Part shown: one piece after another, positions 1-15,417 of the stretch | Layout: the number at the start of each line of letters is the position of its first letter | Position numbering within the stretch: position 1 is the stretch's first letter | Source: Isoetes taiwanensis | Taxonomy: Eukaryota > Streptophyta > Lycopodiopsida > Isoetales > Isoetaceae | Assembly: GCA_021234155.1 (NCBI GenBank) | Contig: JAJEKV010000055.1 | Location: 2,227,090-2,291,089, forward strand | DNA: 64,000 nucleotides | Direction of reading: 5' to 3' | Notes under the pieces: generated by a model | Database searches by the model: none | What the model saw: only the letters and a program-made list of their open reading frames with translations | Told to the model about the DNA's origin: nothing | Translations under genes and position numbers: made by a program

Positions 1-671
1 CTTTAAGTGATTGAGTTATGAAACTACAAGAAAAAAGGTAGATTATCCAAAACAAAAATACCTTGGTGGTTCAAGCGATTTTGGACTATGCATGGCCTAA
101 GGAAAAGTAACCGATTAAGTGATATGGTAGGCTGAAGACGAAGCAGAATATTAAATATTTTATTAATAAAAAAAAAGAAGTAATTGTATAGAAGTGCTGA
201 AGGTTTAGAATAATGAGTGGGAATGTATCCGTAACTTGGATCCATACTCAGGGAAAATGGCTATCATGGTACCTGTAATCCCATTGAATCACTGGGATTT
301 AAGCGACCTAGAAAGGTGTACTTACTAATTACGAGAATTCAGTTGCTATTTGGCATATATATTACGATGTTGGGGGTACTGCAAGGCACCTATTCATAAA
401 GGGGAGGGGGGAGGGGTATACAATTCAACTTATAGTGACACTAGATATACCACCCTAAGTTGAGGAAGGAAGGAAGGAAGCATATTTTAACGTCACACCA
501 CTAGGGAGAATTGGCCAAAGATTATGTGTTATATGACATGTTACGGAGGTAATGTACGAAGGTACTAGCTAATTCATAATTATCCATCATAGGAAAAGAA
601 TATCAGTTTGGAAGTGGAAGTTTGCCAATTTTGTTTCGCAAATGAACTCCCTCCTCCCTCTTTCTCTCTCT
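1..671. other. Gene-free stretch before the U6-like fragment
   Basis: No coding region, RNA gene or recognisable element is seen. There is a short (GGAA)n tract near 464-479 and a G-rich patch near 400-416. The last bases before 672 are already CT-rich, so the microsatellite that follows the U6-like fragment also touches its 5' side. Confidence 0.4.
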
Positions 672-5025
<4,354 letters not shown>

Positions 5026-5166
5026 TGTAGCACAATAACAAGGGGCTCCAGGGGGATTTGATATGGTTCAGAATATTTAGCACAATAACAGGCGGTTCCA
5101 AGGGGATTTGATATGGTTTAGAATATTTAGCACAATAACATGGGGTTCCAGGGGGATTTGATATGG
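5026..5166. repeat. Tandem repeat, about 53-base unit, three copies
   Basis: The phrase TAGCACAATAACA, then G-rich sequence, then GGGGATTTGATATGG recurs three times at about 53-base spacing with a few substitutions. A fragment (ATGTAGCACAATA) occurs again near 5560. It is a degenerate minisatellite with no coding role apparent. Confidence 0.75.
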
Positions 5167-5964
5167 ATGTAAAAATGATAATTCCTGAAACCATAGACCA
5201 TATCCCAAAAACAATTGAGTGGATTGTTGTAAAGAAAAAACATAGATTTAAAATAAAAAAGAATAGCTCATTGGTTATGTTGGTCAAAGTAGTCTTATTA
5301 GGACATTACATTATTTTGGTAGAGGTTCGGGCCCCCGTATTTTATATTCTAAAACCTTAGGGAAAACCATATAGAAGCTCGATATTCCATCAAAACCTTG
5401 GGCAAACTCGTATTTCATACTTTATAATCATAGGCGCCCCCAATCATAAATGACCGTAAGCGAAACGAAAGTTGCCATGAGGCTCCAATATACAATGTGG
5501 GCCGTAGGATCGACGGATCCGACGACTATGGTAGTACAGGGTGCACCTCCTTTAGAATATGTAGCACAATATATGTTTTCAAAAATTAGCTTCTTTGATG
5601 ATTGTATGCACCACTGAATTTTGCTTTCTGTTACAGGGCAAGCTTCATCATCTCTGTGAAGATAATCAAATTGAAACTGAAGTTAAAGTGGTGTTTAGGG
5701 TTGATTTGGAACTGTAATATCTAGTTCTTAAATTTTGATTCTCTGGAAAGCAAACAATGTTTTGACGCGGCATTTTGTGTCTACCCGATTTGTATTCACT
5801 AAAATTTCAATTATAAATTTGTTTCCTTGTTTCATATACATTCAATAAGATCAATCCTGCATGAACATGTGGCAGCTTCAAATTGTCTTAGATGTTAAGT
5901 ATACTCTAGGAATAGATTTTATGAGTATAAAGTACAGTCATAATTGAGTTAAAGATGTGTCATC

Positions 5965-6905
5965 ATGCAATCCGGATATCCAAAATACCTTCAATGCTTT
6001 AATTCTGACGTGTCTGATTCGTCCACTCCTAAAATAGCATGCAAGAATATCTTCCATCGTCCTTCTTTCTTGCTTGAATCCAGAGTCCTCCTTCCAGTCG
6101 CCACAATGTCTGATTCACTTACTAAAAGAGAAATTAGGCAAGTAATTTGGCGTTGCAGAGGGCTCATGATCCAATATGGCTCGCTTTAAACACATTTGGA
6201 GATCTTATGGATTTCATTAGAGAGCAAAAGTTACAAACTTCTAAGGACTTTGGTGTGGAGGATGATGCCATGGTAGAAAAATTATTTTTTTAAGATGCAA
6301 AGGCTCAAATAGATGTCTAAAAAAGGCATGGTTTCAGATAGGGAGTATGCAACTAAGATGGTGAAGTATGTGGAGGCACAACATGTACTCCATGATGTTT
6401 TCATGGCAAGAACAGGTCACATGAACTATGACTGTTGTCTTTTGGAGGGCAACATTTTCTCACATGGCTTTGGTGAGTTGCTTGGAAAAGCTCGTGATCT
6501 AAGTCAACAGTTAGGTGTTTTTCACTTCAGGGCTTCCTTGAAGTTGTACTTCTATTGGAAAGTATGTGGTGGTTGTACTTGTGAGTTACGGCAACACCTA
6601 AGCATAGAGGCTCATACTGAACTCAAAGATGTTGAAATGAGATGTAAGATACAGTTTGTTAAATACCTGAGGATGCAATATCAAAGAGGTTAATGGTTTT
6701 TCCAACCCTTAATGATGCCCATGATTGTGCTTGTGGAAACTGCCACCAACTGCCACCAGCTAAAATGCATTTGAGTGAGGCCAATGGGAAGATTTATGGT
6801 GAGTTTCCTGTGCTGGGTAAATGTACTTTCACAAAAAAATCAAGGCATCTTCATGTCTTGAACAAAGTTGTGGGGCGGAGAAAAATAAATTACAGAATCA
6901 GTTAG
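5965..6905 (+). pseudogene. Unrecognised short open frames, possibly one decayed gene
   Basis: Three plus-strand open frames lie close together (5965-6189, 6313-6693, 6693-6905). The middle one (126 codons) and the last contain several Cys/His residues (CGGCTCELRQH; HDCACGNCHQLPPAK), and a further Cys-rich stretch follows near 6945-7000. The frames differ, so any gene would need introns or has been broken by indels. I do not recognise the family. The composition resembles decayed transposon coding sequence, and a Harbinger fragment lies about 700 bases downstream on the other strand, but a link is not shown. Confidence 0.25.
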
Positions 6906-7589
6906 AAATAGTTTTTTGTCTTTGGAGGTCCACATAAAGAAAAGCATGCTGCTGATTGTAATTGTGTGTGTGCATGCAAGATGGTTCCTGATGCTAAGTG
7001 AGGCCTCCTATGTAATGCCATTGATGCCAAAAACAGGTTCAATCCAGCATCAGTTATTGCAACTGCATTAACGTTGCAAGGGGATTGCTTAAGTCTAGTG
7101 TTTGCCATATTTATATCAGGTGTTTATCTCGCAAGTTATTAATGAGTGCTAGTTTTTCTAAGTTTATATAAAAGGGTTACACTTTCCTTGCCAAAAGAGT
7201 GTTTTGTAACCAATTATCTAATATAATTTGCTTTGGCACAAGCTTTTGTTGTAATCTGTTTATTCAAGTGTTCATGTACTTCCATATCTGCAAAATGGTG
7301 TGAGCTTGGAAAAAGTTGTGTCTTGTTTTTTGAAATTTTTTTGTGCATACTAACAGTTAAAAATTGTTAAAAAATCACCGTGATATGCTGATGTAAGTAA
7401 GATGTCAAATCTAGGAGATATTCGACCACAAACACAAGTCAAAAATTGGTCAATGCAAGTTAACAGTGCAAACATTATCAAAAAAAGACTCGAAAATCCA
7501 AAACATATACTAGAAATAGCAAAGAAATAGGAATTTCATTGAATCAAGAAGATTACAATGCAACAATTTTGACATGTATAAGTTCTTCC

Positions 7590-7862
7590 CAAGTTCCTCA
7601 CCATGTTCTAGCCCTCTAATTGCTGGAATATTATGTGACTCATCTGATTCCCTTCTTTCTTCATCCTGTTGCTCATCTGTTCTGTCTCATAGTAATTTGC
7701 TCAATTGGTAAGGTCCATGCCAAGATTCTCCATTATGCAGAAATTCCATAATACACAAGTGGCACGAATTAGTTTTGATGCTCTGCCAACATGAATGTTC
7801 AGGAATTTCAAAATTCTGAACTTTGTCTTTGACAAGCTACAACAGTCACATGTCCAAAAGCC
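7590..7862 (-). pseudogene. PIF/Harbinger-like transposase, C-terminal fragment
   Basis: Reading the minus strand from 7862 gives a segment with KTKFRILKFLNIHVGRASK followed by LIRATCVLWNFCIMENLGM. This matches the end of the PIF/Harbinger nuclease domain, where a basic F/W-R-I-L segment is followed by an alpha helix ending in (A)CVLHNF; here the His of LHN is Trp. Only this C-terminal piece is visible; the catalytic D-D-E parts are not found upstream, where TRIM elements occupy the sequence from 7909. It acted as a DNA transposase nuclease in its intact form. This copy is dead. Assignment rests on motif recognition alone. Confidence 0.5.
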
Positions 7863-7908
7863 TACACAACGTCAGCTAGAGCCGCACATTGCTGCACTAC
7901 CAAGTCAT

Positions 7909-8245
7909 CCCATGCGAGTTCGAGTCTCCATGGGTGCCTATATGCATGGGTAATTTGCAAAGACTTGGTAATCATTGTGACATGGTATAGCCTTGGATGC
8001 TCGAGAACGAGCATAGTTCTAGTGGGAGAGATTGTAACGGGCCCATGGTAGACCGCTCGAGTATTCGAACCTTGAAGACACCGGCATAAATGGGTAGAAG
8101 CGACTACTCATAAACGTCTAGACGGTTTTGCCCAGTTGGTTAAGGGCATGTCGGTTAGGAACGTTACACACGTTCCTAACCGGCATGCCCTAACCAACCG
8201 GGCAAACCGCTTAGACGCTTATGAGTAGTCGCTTCTACCCATTTA
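7909..8245 (+). mobile_element. Inverted partial copies of the same TRIM
   Basis: Positions 7909-8032 repeat the TRIM interior in the opposite orientation, 8033-8168 is an LTR in that orientation (TGTAACGGGCCC to GGAACGTTACA), and 8169-8245 is a truncated LTR turned back the other way. Together with 8247-8713 this makes a head-to-head palindrome of several hundred bases centred near 8168. It looks like a chain of TRIM copies rearranged by recombination or nested insertion. Confidence 0.65.
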
Positions 8246-8246
8246 A

Positions 8247-8713
8247 TGTTCCTAACCGACATGCCCTTAACCAACTGGGCAAAACCGTCTAGACGTTTAT
8301 GAGTAGTCGCTTCTACCCATTTATGCCGCAGGTCTCTGAACGCCCCACAGTACACATTCAAGGTTCGAATACTCGAGCGGTCTACCATGGGCCCAAGCAT
8401 CTCTCCCACTAGAACTATGCTCGTCCTCGAGCATCCAAGGCTATACCATGTCTATGTCATACCATGTCACAATGATTACCAAGTCTTTGCAAATTACCCA
8501 TGCATATAGTAGGCACCCATGGAGACTCGAACTCGAGACCTGCTCTGATACCAACTGTGACGTTCCTAACCGACATGCCCTTAACCAACTGGGCAAAACT
8601 GTCTAGACGTTTATGAGTAGTCGCTTCTACCCATTTATGCCAGTGTCTCGGGAACGCCCCACAGGCACATTCAAGGTTCGAATACTCGAGCGGTCTACCA
8701 TGGGCCCATTACA
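8247..8713 (-). mobile_element. TRIM-type miniature LTR retrotransposon
   Basis: Two direct repeats of about 150-158 bases (8247-8395 and 8556-8713) flank a short interior of about 160 bases. On the minus strand the right-hand repeat begins TGTAATGGGCCC and ends GGAACGTCACA. Two bases after it comes TGGTATCAGAGC (minus strand of 8542-8553), the standard initiator-Met tRNA primer-binding site. No coding capacity fits in the interior. LTRs under 250 bases, total length under 1 kb and a Met primer site are the hallmarks of TRIM elements. The left repeat lacks a few terminal bases. No clear target duplication is seen because the left side abuts further inverted copies. The interior contains GAGTTCGAGTC, which resembles a tRNA T-loop/B-box. 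Confidence 0.7.
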
Positions 8714-8959
8714 GTAATCATCTGAGTGTAACACCAAAAATTACGAGAAGTGCTCGAAGCGTGACAGTTTCAACTCGGTTGCCACATATATGGACCTCAT
8801 CTTCCTCATGGAGAGCATGCAGGACACATGCTACCACTTGCCACGATGCCAGAGATACTCAGTCTTCAATGACTGCACATGAAAGCAGGGACATAAGGGA
8901 TCATCTGCAAATATCGAACAGCCCTAGTACAGTATATTTCTCTGTGGAAGACAAACAAT

Positions 8960-10035
8960 CACAACTGGTACTTGTGTGTGCGCGTGCAAAACTATAGTGG
9001 CAGCCCTCTCTTTGTGGCAGCGTGCTACTTCCCATACGCCGAGAGCAACTTCTATTACACCCGCTTGGAACGTGGATAGGCTAGACCTCTATGTTGATCC
9101 ATATGATGATATACAACAACACAAGCAGTTGGGTAGCATCATACTGCTTCGAGACTTCAATGCACACACCAGCGTGGAATAGCCCATGAGATTTGACGCC
9201 CTAACTAACAATGTATTGCAGATGCACCCTTTAGAAGGAGCTTGGCCACGGGCATCAAATGACAATTAGGTCAGCCGCTATGGTAGGCAACTGTTTTTGC
9301 TCTGCAATATTTTTGGCCTGGTAATTTGCAATGGACTGGCACAGTGGCCATCCTCCCAAAAGTGCACTTGGGCAGGAGAACCAGTGGGTGGATCTAGTGT
9401 AGTAGACTAGGTGTTGGTGGCTAAGCAGGATATGCAACTTGTCAAGCACGGGAATAGATAGCATGGATGAGGAGGTGGACTTAGACAACCTACCACTTTA
9501 CTTGCAGCTGGCTTGGCAGGTTGCTCAAACTCCATGTGCGGAACCTCCTCGCATGCCTCAGCTACAGAAAGGCGATTCACATCCTCGGGATTGCTACAAA
9601 AAGGTGCTTTGGGAGATGCCACCATTGATGAACCTCGAGAACTACAACCTTCCCTGTAACCAGTGGTTTGGTACTAAATGCAAGGAACACAAATGCTGGC
9701 TTTGCCAAATCATATGACTTGCCCTGCACACGAATATTGTCAGACTATTGCCTTTTCCTTAAGGCTAAGAAAGCCAGGTACATCGCGGCCCATTGATATG
9801 AAATGTTCTACCTCCTAGACCGTCATCCCAGGACCTTCTGTCGAAGGCTGCTCAGAAAGCCAGTACATCCCACATGGAACATAACTTCAGAGTAGTGGAG
9901 GTAATACTTGCAAGAACTTTATGATCCTCAAGATGCACAAGCAACATTACCCCCCCAGCAAGGTCCAGCGCTAGAAATCACAGAGGCAGATGTGGACTAA
10001 GCGCCAGACCTGGATGGCATGCATGTAGAGTTGGC
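8960..10035 (+). pseudogene. LINE (non-LTR retrotransposon) remnant: endonuclease and start of RT
   Basis: Frames on the plus strand give, in order: SPLFVAACYFPYAESNFYY (about 8999), IILLRDFNAHT (about 9140-9173), corresponding to the GDFN-H motif of the APE-type endonuclease; then a Cys/Asn/Gly-rich stretch ending in GGSSVVDYVLVAKQD (about 9385-9430), the S-V-V-D-Y segment that closes that domain; and later APDLDGMHVELAK (about 9999-10037), matching the PGPDG segment just before the reverse transcriptase. Order and spacing fit a LINE. Stops and frameshifts are frequent, so it is dead. The rest of the reverse transcriptase is missing; a Gypsy fragment follows. Confidence 0.6.
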
Positions 10036-10239
10036 CAAGTGACAGGACCATCCATAATACCGATATTAACCACCTTGTTCAATAGCGTATTACAGGAAGG
10101 TTTTTCCCTGCAGTAAACTACTAGCGGAGTTGTTTCCATTTACAAGACAGGTGACCACGCTGCCTAAGATTCATGTTCTGTACCAAATGTTATCTGAAGG
10201 CTAATATCTTGTAACTATTGCATCATATCTTCCTTTCAT

Positions 10240-11055
10240 TCAAAAGGAAGGCAAATGCATATTTTAGGCCTGTTATAGATAGGATGGAATGGACACCTCA
10301 TGAGTTTCTGCAGTCTTTTGACTAATGGATTGTTGTATTATAGAGGCCAAATTATGAGGTATTATGAGCTTAAATGGAGACTTGTACATGAATTGCATGA
10401 CAATCCATTGGCGACATCCACGTCTATACAAAACTTTAAGGAAGGTGTGAGAAAAAGAATTTTGTCCAGGGGAGAAGAAGATGGTAAAGGAATCTATGCA
10501 GATGCTTTGCATGTCAAAAGGTAAGGCGTCTCAAGACAAAATTTCTTTTGGCTAGGGCACAAGAAGATGGTAAAGGAATATGTGGCAAGATGCCTTGCAT
10601 GTCAAAAGGTAAAGGTGTCTCATTTTAGTCAATCAGGAGAGTTGCAACCATTAGAAATACCCTCTTCTAAGTGGGAATGTATTGCTATGGATTTCATTGT
10701 GGATCTACCTCGAACACGTGCAAGATATAATGCTATCTGTGTGGTGGCTGATCATTTGACCAAATAAGCACATTTTATGCCAACAAAGTAACAGCTACTG
10801 CCATGGATATCTCAAAGTTCTTTGTGAAGAAATTTTTTAGATTGTATAATATGCTGCATACAAATGCTTCTGATCGAGACTCGAAGCTTATCGGCCATTT
10901 CTAGCAAGAAATTATTCCAACAATATATTAAGTATTAGACTGCATTGGAAACGTGGCTTACAGATTAGAGTTACCGCCACATGTTAAGGTACACAATGCT
11001 TTTCATGTGAGTAACTTGTGGAAATATGTCTTTGACCCATCATACACGTTAAGGC
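10240..11055 (+). pseudogene. Gypsy (Ty3-type) pol remnant: integrase and chromodomain-proximal end
   Basis: The open frame 10300-10524 carries a decayed H2C2-like zinc-binding region (HELHDNPL). The frame 10567-10767 encodes EYVARCLACQKVKVSH, then SKWECIAMDFIVDLPRT and VVADHLTK, the start of the integrase catalytic core with its first Asp in MDFIVDLP. After decayed sequence, about 10970-11055 reads LPPHVKVHNAFHVSNLWKYV, the hallmark C-terminal segment of Gypsy polyproteins just before the chromodomain. Large parts are missing. A piece around HKKMVKEY/GEEDGKGI appears twice (10455-10500 and 10555-10585), a small internal duplication. This remnant is the target into which the large Mutator-like element inserted at 11056. 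Confidence 0.75.
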
Positions 11056-11064
11056 CACCATAAC
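11056..11064. repeat. 9-base target site duplication, left copy
   Basis: CACCATAAC lies immediately before the left terminal inverted repeat. The same nine bases follow the right terminal repeat at 40921-40929. A 9-base duplication is the diagnostic length for Mutator-like elements. Confidence 0.9.
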
Positions 11065-11197
11065 GGCTCAGGATAGTCTTACCCTGGTTTCGGGGATCCC
11101 GGAGGTAAAACAACCGTCCTCCGGTATCACCGCCAGGGCTCGACGGAATCCGTTTCAGGACCCCCCCTTTCACCGTACTGACACACGTGAGGGGTCC

Positions 11198-11202
11198 TGC
11201 AT
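11198..11202. repeat. 5-base target duplication TGCAT of the nested LTR element
   Basis: TGCAT stands directly before the left LTR and again at 14338-14342 directly after the right LTR. The intact right MULE arm shows the empty site as GGCAT, one base different. Confidence 0.88.
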
Positions 11203-11806
11203 TGTGATCCAACTGAATGGACCAAACCCCAAGCTGAGCAGAATGCAAAATATATGCATCAGGCTGCGCCACACTCTATCAGCAAGCACTCACAAGGCAA
11301 GACACGAGAATTGAAGAAAAGAATGGAACAAGAGATCAAAGACACCTCAATTGCACAACCAAATAATAATAGAGATAATCTGGAGGTTCTTCCTCCTCTT
11401 CATTACTTATTTCTTCCATGGAAGATGCACTCTACAACAAAATAATCTCTTCAAGAGCAAGAGTGAGAGAGAGAGAAATGAGGAGACGTACCCCTCCTCT
11501 TAAACTTACACAACAAATCTCAAATTTCTTCATCTTTGAGCAATCTCCACCATTAGATCTCCAATAACTTACATGTCTCTTAGGATTGCGCCACCTCACC
11601 CCCATGCTTTAACCATTGAAAAGGACTTTTATACACCTTCAAAGTCCATAAGTTCAACTCTTTAACACATCATAAATGTTTCATCCCTAATATTTTCACA
11701 TTTTTTACATTTTCTCTATATTACACCCATATTATTCTCCATTTTTGCACACATTTCACCAATTTAGGCACATCATGAAAAAATAGTCAAGAAAAAACGC
11801 ACAACA
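11203..11806 (-). repeat. LTR (3' LTR in element orientation)
   Basis: The sequence begins TGTGATCCAACTG and ends CGCACAACA on the plus strand, and is duplicated at 13736-14337. It carries small GA-rich and AT-rich tracts and short spurious open frames that occur identically in both copies. Confidence 0.9.
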
Positions 11807-11818
11807 TTATTCCCCCCC

Positions 11819-13735
11819 AAGATTATTCATCGTCCCGATGAATTCTTCAAAAATCTTTTCTTCGATCTTCATGTCTTCAACTTGGTCCTCTAAATAGCAT
11901 CACAACTTAACAAAAATCCAATGTCCAAATGTCTTCAAGCCTTCAAAAACATCTATAGAAGTCTTCCAAGGAAAAAAAATACTAAAAACTTCTAACATCA
12001 CTTCATCTTCATCAATTATAGGGTGGCAAGTCCCATCCAGGTCAGTGGCACCCTCGCTCTACTGCCCGGTATGGCGCTCTATCCCCTTCACAACACTTAT
12101 AATTTTTCATCACATTTTACATAGGTCATGAGATGCTTTGCCGCCTTTCTAGGTCGAAGACATCCATCATGCCATCCATGATCACTTTAAATAAAAAATA
12201 AAACTTGTACAACTTCATTTGATAGCTTGAATTCTTGAAAAAACTTGGAAATTAGATCCAATCGAATTGCAAAAGCATAAACACTAACCACATAATCTTG
12301 ATCTTCATAATATGGCATTTGACTTGAATAGGCTTGTTTCTGGATAAATAGTCTTCTCTGAACATTGATGGTCTTCAAAAATATTAAAACTCCAAACAAA
12401 CAATGGTTGATTCTTCAAAGGAACTTCAATGGGAATATGTTTTGGGCACATATTATATACTTGCATAAATAATAATATTGAGACTTTGCTAAAATATGAA
12501 CTTGGTCTGGATTCGAACAATAAACCTCGCATTTGCTAGGCCACATCCCTTACCATCTCATTCCAATTACTCTTTTGAAAATTTTTCTCTATCTTTTTTC
12601 TATTAAACAGCTTTTACTTCTTTTTCTTTTTATTTTTCTTCTTTTTTTCTCTGCTACTCTGTGCGCGCGGCCGGCGGTTAGGGTATGGTGGAGCAAGGGT
12701 AAAGAATGGCGGCTTTAGATCAAGCTCTGGCTATGTCCCAGATTTCTATCTTGTCTTTTTCTTCTTTCTATGCAAGGATTAACACTTAGAATAGGGCAAG
12801 GAATGGCATGGAAAGATCACAAGCTTTTTCATCCTTTAATTCTCAGGGTTTGTTTGGCTATGGCTGCGAAGCTTTGTACAGGCTGTCCACTGGTTGAAGC
12901 GTGAAAGAGAAGGCAACAAATTTATTTTTTCAAGGCTATTGCACAGATTGAGTGGCAAAGCTTCTTCTCTGATTACGGTAGGGCGAAACGATTCATGGCC
13001 TGAGCGCAAAAGATGGATAGGATATGGAAGAAAAAGGTTAGAAATAAGAATGAAACTGAAGGGGCAAGAATGGCATGGCAGAATCGGCCGTGAATCCGGC
13101 AGCAGCAAACGGATATGGCAGATGAAGGGGAAACTATGCAAGAAATGGCTTCAGAGGATTCGATTGAATCATAGGCGGGGAGCTTTTTCAGCCAGCTTGA
13201 TGGTTTTAGCGGATGAAAGAGCAAAGAAGTTTCGTCCCATTGTTTTCTTCATATGACACGAAGCAAGCTTAATCAAAAAGGTTAGCGTATTATGAGGATT
13301 TCTTTTCTTTAAAAACATAGAGGCAAGGAAGGACGAGATATGGTTTTTTCCTTTGCAGGTATGGCGAGAACAGAGATAGATGAAGACAAGGCAAGGCTGT
13401 AGATTTTCAGAAAAAAAAGATAAGCCAATATCAAAGAGGAATTTCTGGAGGCTAGCTTTAGTTGGCTTCCTTCAATCAAATCAACAAGAATATGTAAATC
13501 TGTTTTACTTTTATTGCTTCCATTCTTATTTTGCTGGCCAGATAAATAAAGCATTCAAATCATACCTCTTGATTGCTGCTTCAAAAGTCAATTGAGAGAT
13601 GGCGGTTTTTCTTGCTTTGAGATAATATCATACATATCACCATATATATTATCTTTATTCCAAATGAAGAATTGCTCCATATAATTGTATTCTTTGCTGA
13701 TAGAATGCTGCTATTCTCGGAATGCCCCCCACTTA
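11819..13735. other. Interior of the non-autonomous LTR element
   Basis: Apart from short open frames of 60-120 codons on both strands, nothing recognisable is coded. It is mostly AT-rich with a GC-rich patch near 12660-12680. A C-run (GAATGCCCCCCACTTA) stands directly before the right LTR, mirroring the C-run after the left LTR. Confidence 0.5.
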
Positions 13736-14337
13736 TGTGATCCAACTGAATGGACCAAACCCCAAGCTGAGCAGAATGCAAAATATATGCATCAGGCTGC
13801 GCCACACTCTATCAGCAAGCACTCACAAGGCAAGACACGAGAATTGAAGAAAAGAATGGAACAAGAGATCAAAGACACCTCAATTGCACAACCAAATAAT
13901 AATAGAGATAATCTGGAGGTTCTTCCTCCTCTTCATTACTTATTTCTTCCATGGAAGATGCACTCTACAACAAAATAATCTCTTCAAGAGCAAGAGTGAG
14001 AGAGAGAGAAATGAGGAGACGTACCCCTCCTCTTAAACTTACACAACAAATCTCAGCCCTTCATCTTTGAACAATCTCCACCATTAGATCTCCAATAACT
14101 TACATGTCTCTTAGGATTGCGCCACCTCACCCCCATGCTTTAACCATTGAAAAGGACTTTTATACACCTTCAAAGTCCATAAGTTCAACTCTTTAACACA
14201 TCATAAATGTTTCATCCCTAATATTTTCACATTTTTTACATTTTCTCTATATTACACCCATATTATTCTCCATTTTTGCACACATTTCACCAATTTAGGC
14301 ACATCATGAAAAAATAGTCAAGAAAAAACGCACAACA
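13736..14337 (-). repeat. LTR (5' LTR in element orientation)
   Basis: This is the second copy of the 600-base LTR and is followed by the target duplication TGCAT at 14338-14342. The most visible difference from the other copy is a small substitution/indel cluster near 14055 (CAGCCCTTCATC versus CAAATTTCTTCATC). Confidence 0.9.
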
Positions 14338-15280
14338 TGCATAAATCTGGGCCGTCCGCCCACGCGACACATCCGGGCCGTCCGTGGTGTTCCCCGCCTC
14401 CGGTATCACCAACCCCGGATCCCGCCCTCCGGAATCACCAACGCCTGATCCCGCCCTCCGGGATCCCCATGCCGTGGCCGATAACCGCGCCCCGATATCA
14501 GCCGTGGGTGTGATCCCCTCCTCCGGGATCGCCATCGCGTGGCCGATATCGGCCACCCGATATACGCCACCTTATCCCGGCCTCCGGGATCACCAGTGGA
14601 AGATGCTGCCCTCCGGGATCCCGGATAGGACTCTGGCCGATAACGGCGCCCCGATATCAGCCGTGGTGAATCCCTCCTCCGGGATCACCGATACCCCCGG
14701 TCGTGATTACTTCCTCCGGGATCACCCACATAGGGCCGATATCGGCGATCCGATATCGGCCGCGTTATCCCCGCCTCCGGGATCACCACCGTGGGGCCGA
14801 TATCGGCGATCCGATATCGGCCGCGTTATACCCCCGCCTCCGGGATTACCACCGTGGGCCGTGGGACCATGATGCCCGCCGGGTTCGATTCCTGATGTGA
14901 TTTCCTCCTCCGGGATCACACCCGCCTTGCCCGGTGATTTCCTCCTCGGGATCCCGGATCACCCTTTGCCTTGTGGCGGGGGACCGTCCGCGTGGTCTAA
15001 TCGATGCCATTGGTTTGAATTGATGGTCGACGCCCAAAGTCGTCGCATTGGAAATAATGGTGTAAATCCGAGAGCGGAAAACCGACGCTATTCGTACGGG
15101 CCCAATTGCGAAGTCGCCACGCAGTGCGGTGGGGATTCCGAGGAAGAGAGCACGATTTGGCGATGGCTATGTCCCAACTCGCGGCACCAAACCATTGCCC
15201 TTTCCGACCGGAACGGAGCGGAAAGGGCCCATTGTCGCCGAATCCGTAGGCGCCGTTCTTTCTTGCTGCATCCGCCGAAG

Positions 15281-15288
15281 TATTTAAA
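15281..15288 (+). promoter_or_regulatory. Putative TATA box of the Ulp1-like gene
   Basis: TATTTAAA lies 130 bases before the ATG at 15418, at the end of a GC-rich stretch that follows the terminal repeat. This is a plausible core promoter; position and sequence are the only evidence. Confidence 0.45.
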
Positions 15289-15417
15289 GGTAAGCGCCAT
15301 CGACAGTCCGTTTTTAAGTCTATTTTAGTCTTATTCTAACCGGTTATGTTATTTTACGATGGTGGAGGAGTCGATTAACCTCGAAATCAGCCTAAATACC
15401 TCCATTAACGAAACGGA

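Larger units (their letters stand above)
11203..14337 (-). mobile_element. Non-autonomous LTR retrotransposon (LARD-like, Gypsy-derived)
   Basis: Two nearly identical LTRs (11203-11806, 604 bases; 13736-14337, 602 bases) flank a 1.93-kb interior with no gag or pol. Reading the minus strand, the LTR starts TGTTGTGCG and ends GGATCACA. The minus-strand polypurine tract GGGGGGGAATAA abuts it at 11807-11818, preceded by GAATTCATCGGGACGATGAAT-like sequence of the sort found at the 3' end of Gypsy pol. These fix the orientation. I see no standard Met primer site at the other end. The two LTRs differ at few positions, so the insertion is younger than the MULE arm it interrupts. Its mobility would have depended on proteins from another element. 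Confidence 0.85.
11065..14870 (+). repeat. MULE left terminal inverted repeat, split by an LTR element
   Basis: The outer part is 11065-11202 and the inner part is 14343 to about 14870. The two join perfectly against the uninterrupted right arm (about 40300-40920, reverse complement). Much of the inner part is built from repeated modules containing CTCCGGGATCACC and CCGATATCGG palindromes at about 62-base spacing. The inner boundary is approximate because similar words continue to about 14965. Confidence 0.88.

Noticed and set aside
14384-15328. Several Pro/Gly/Arg-rich open frames on both strands
   Set aside because: They lie in the GATCC/GATATCGG modules of the MULE terminal repeat, and frames exist on both strands because of the GC-rich repeats. 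No domain, and mirrored in the right arm.
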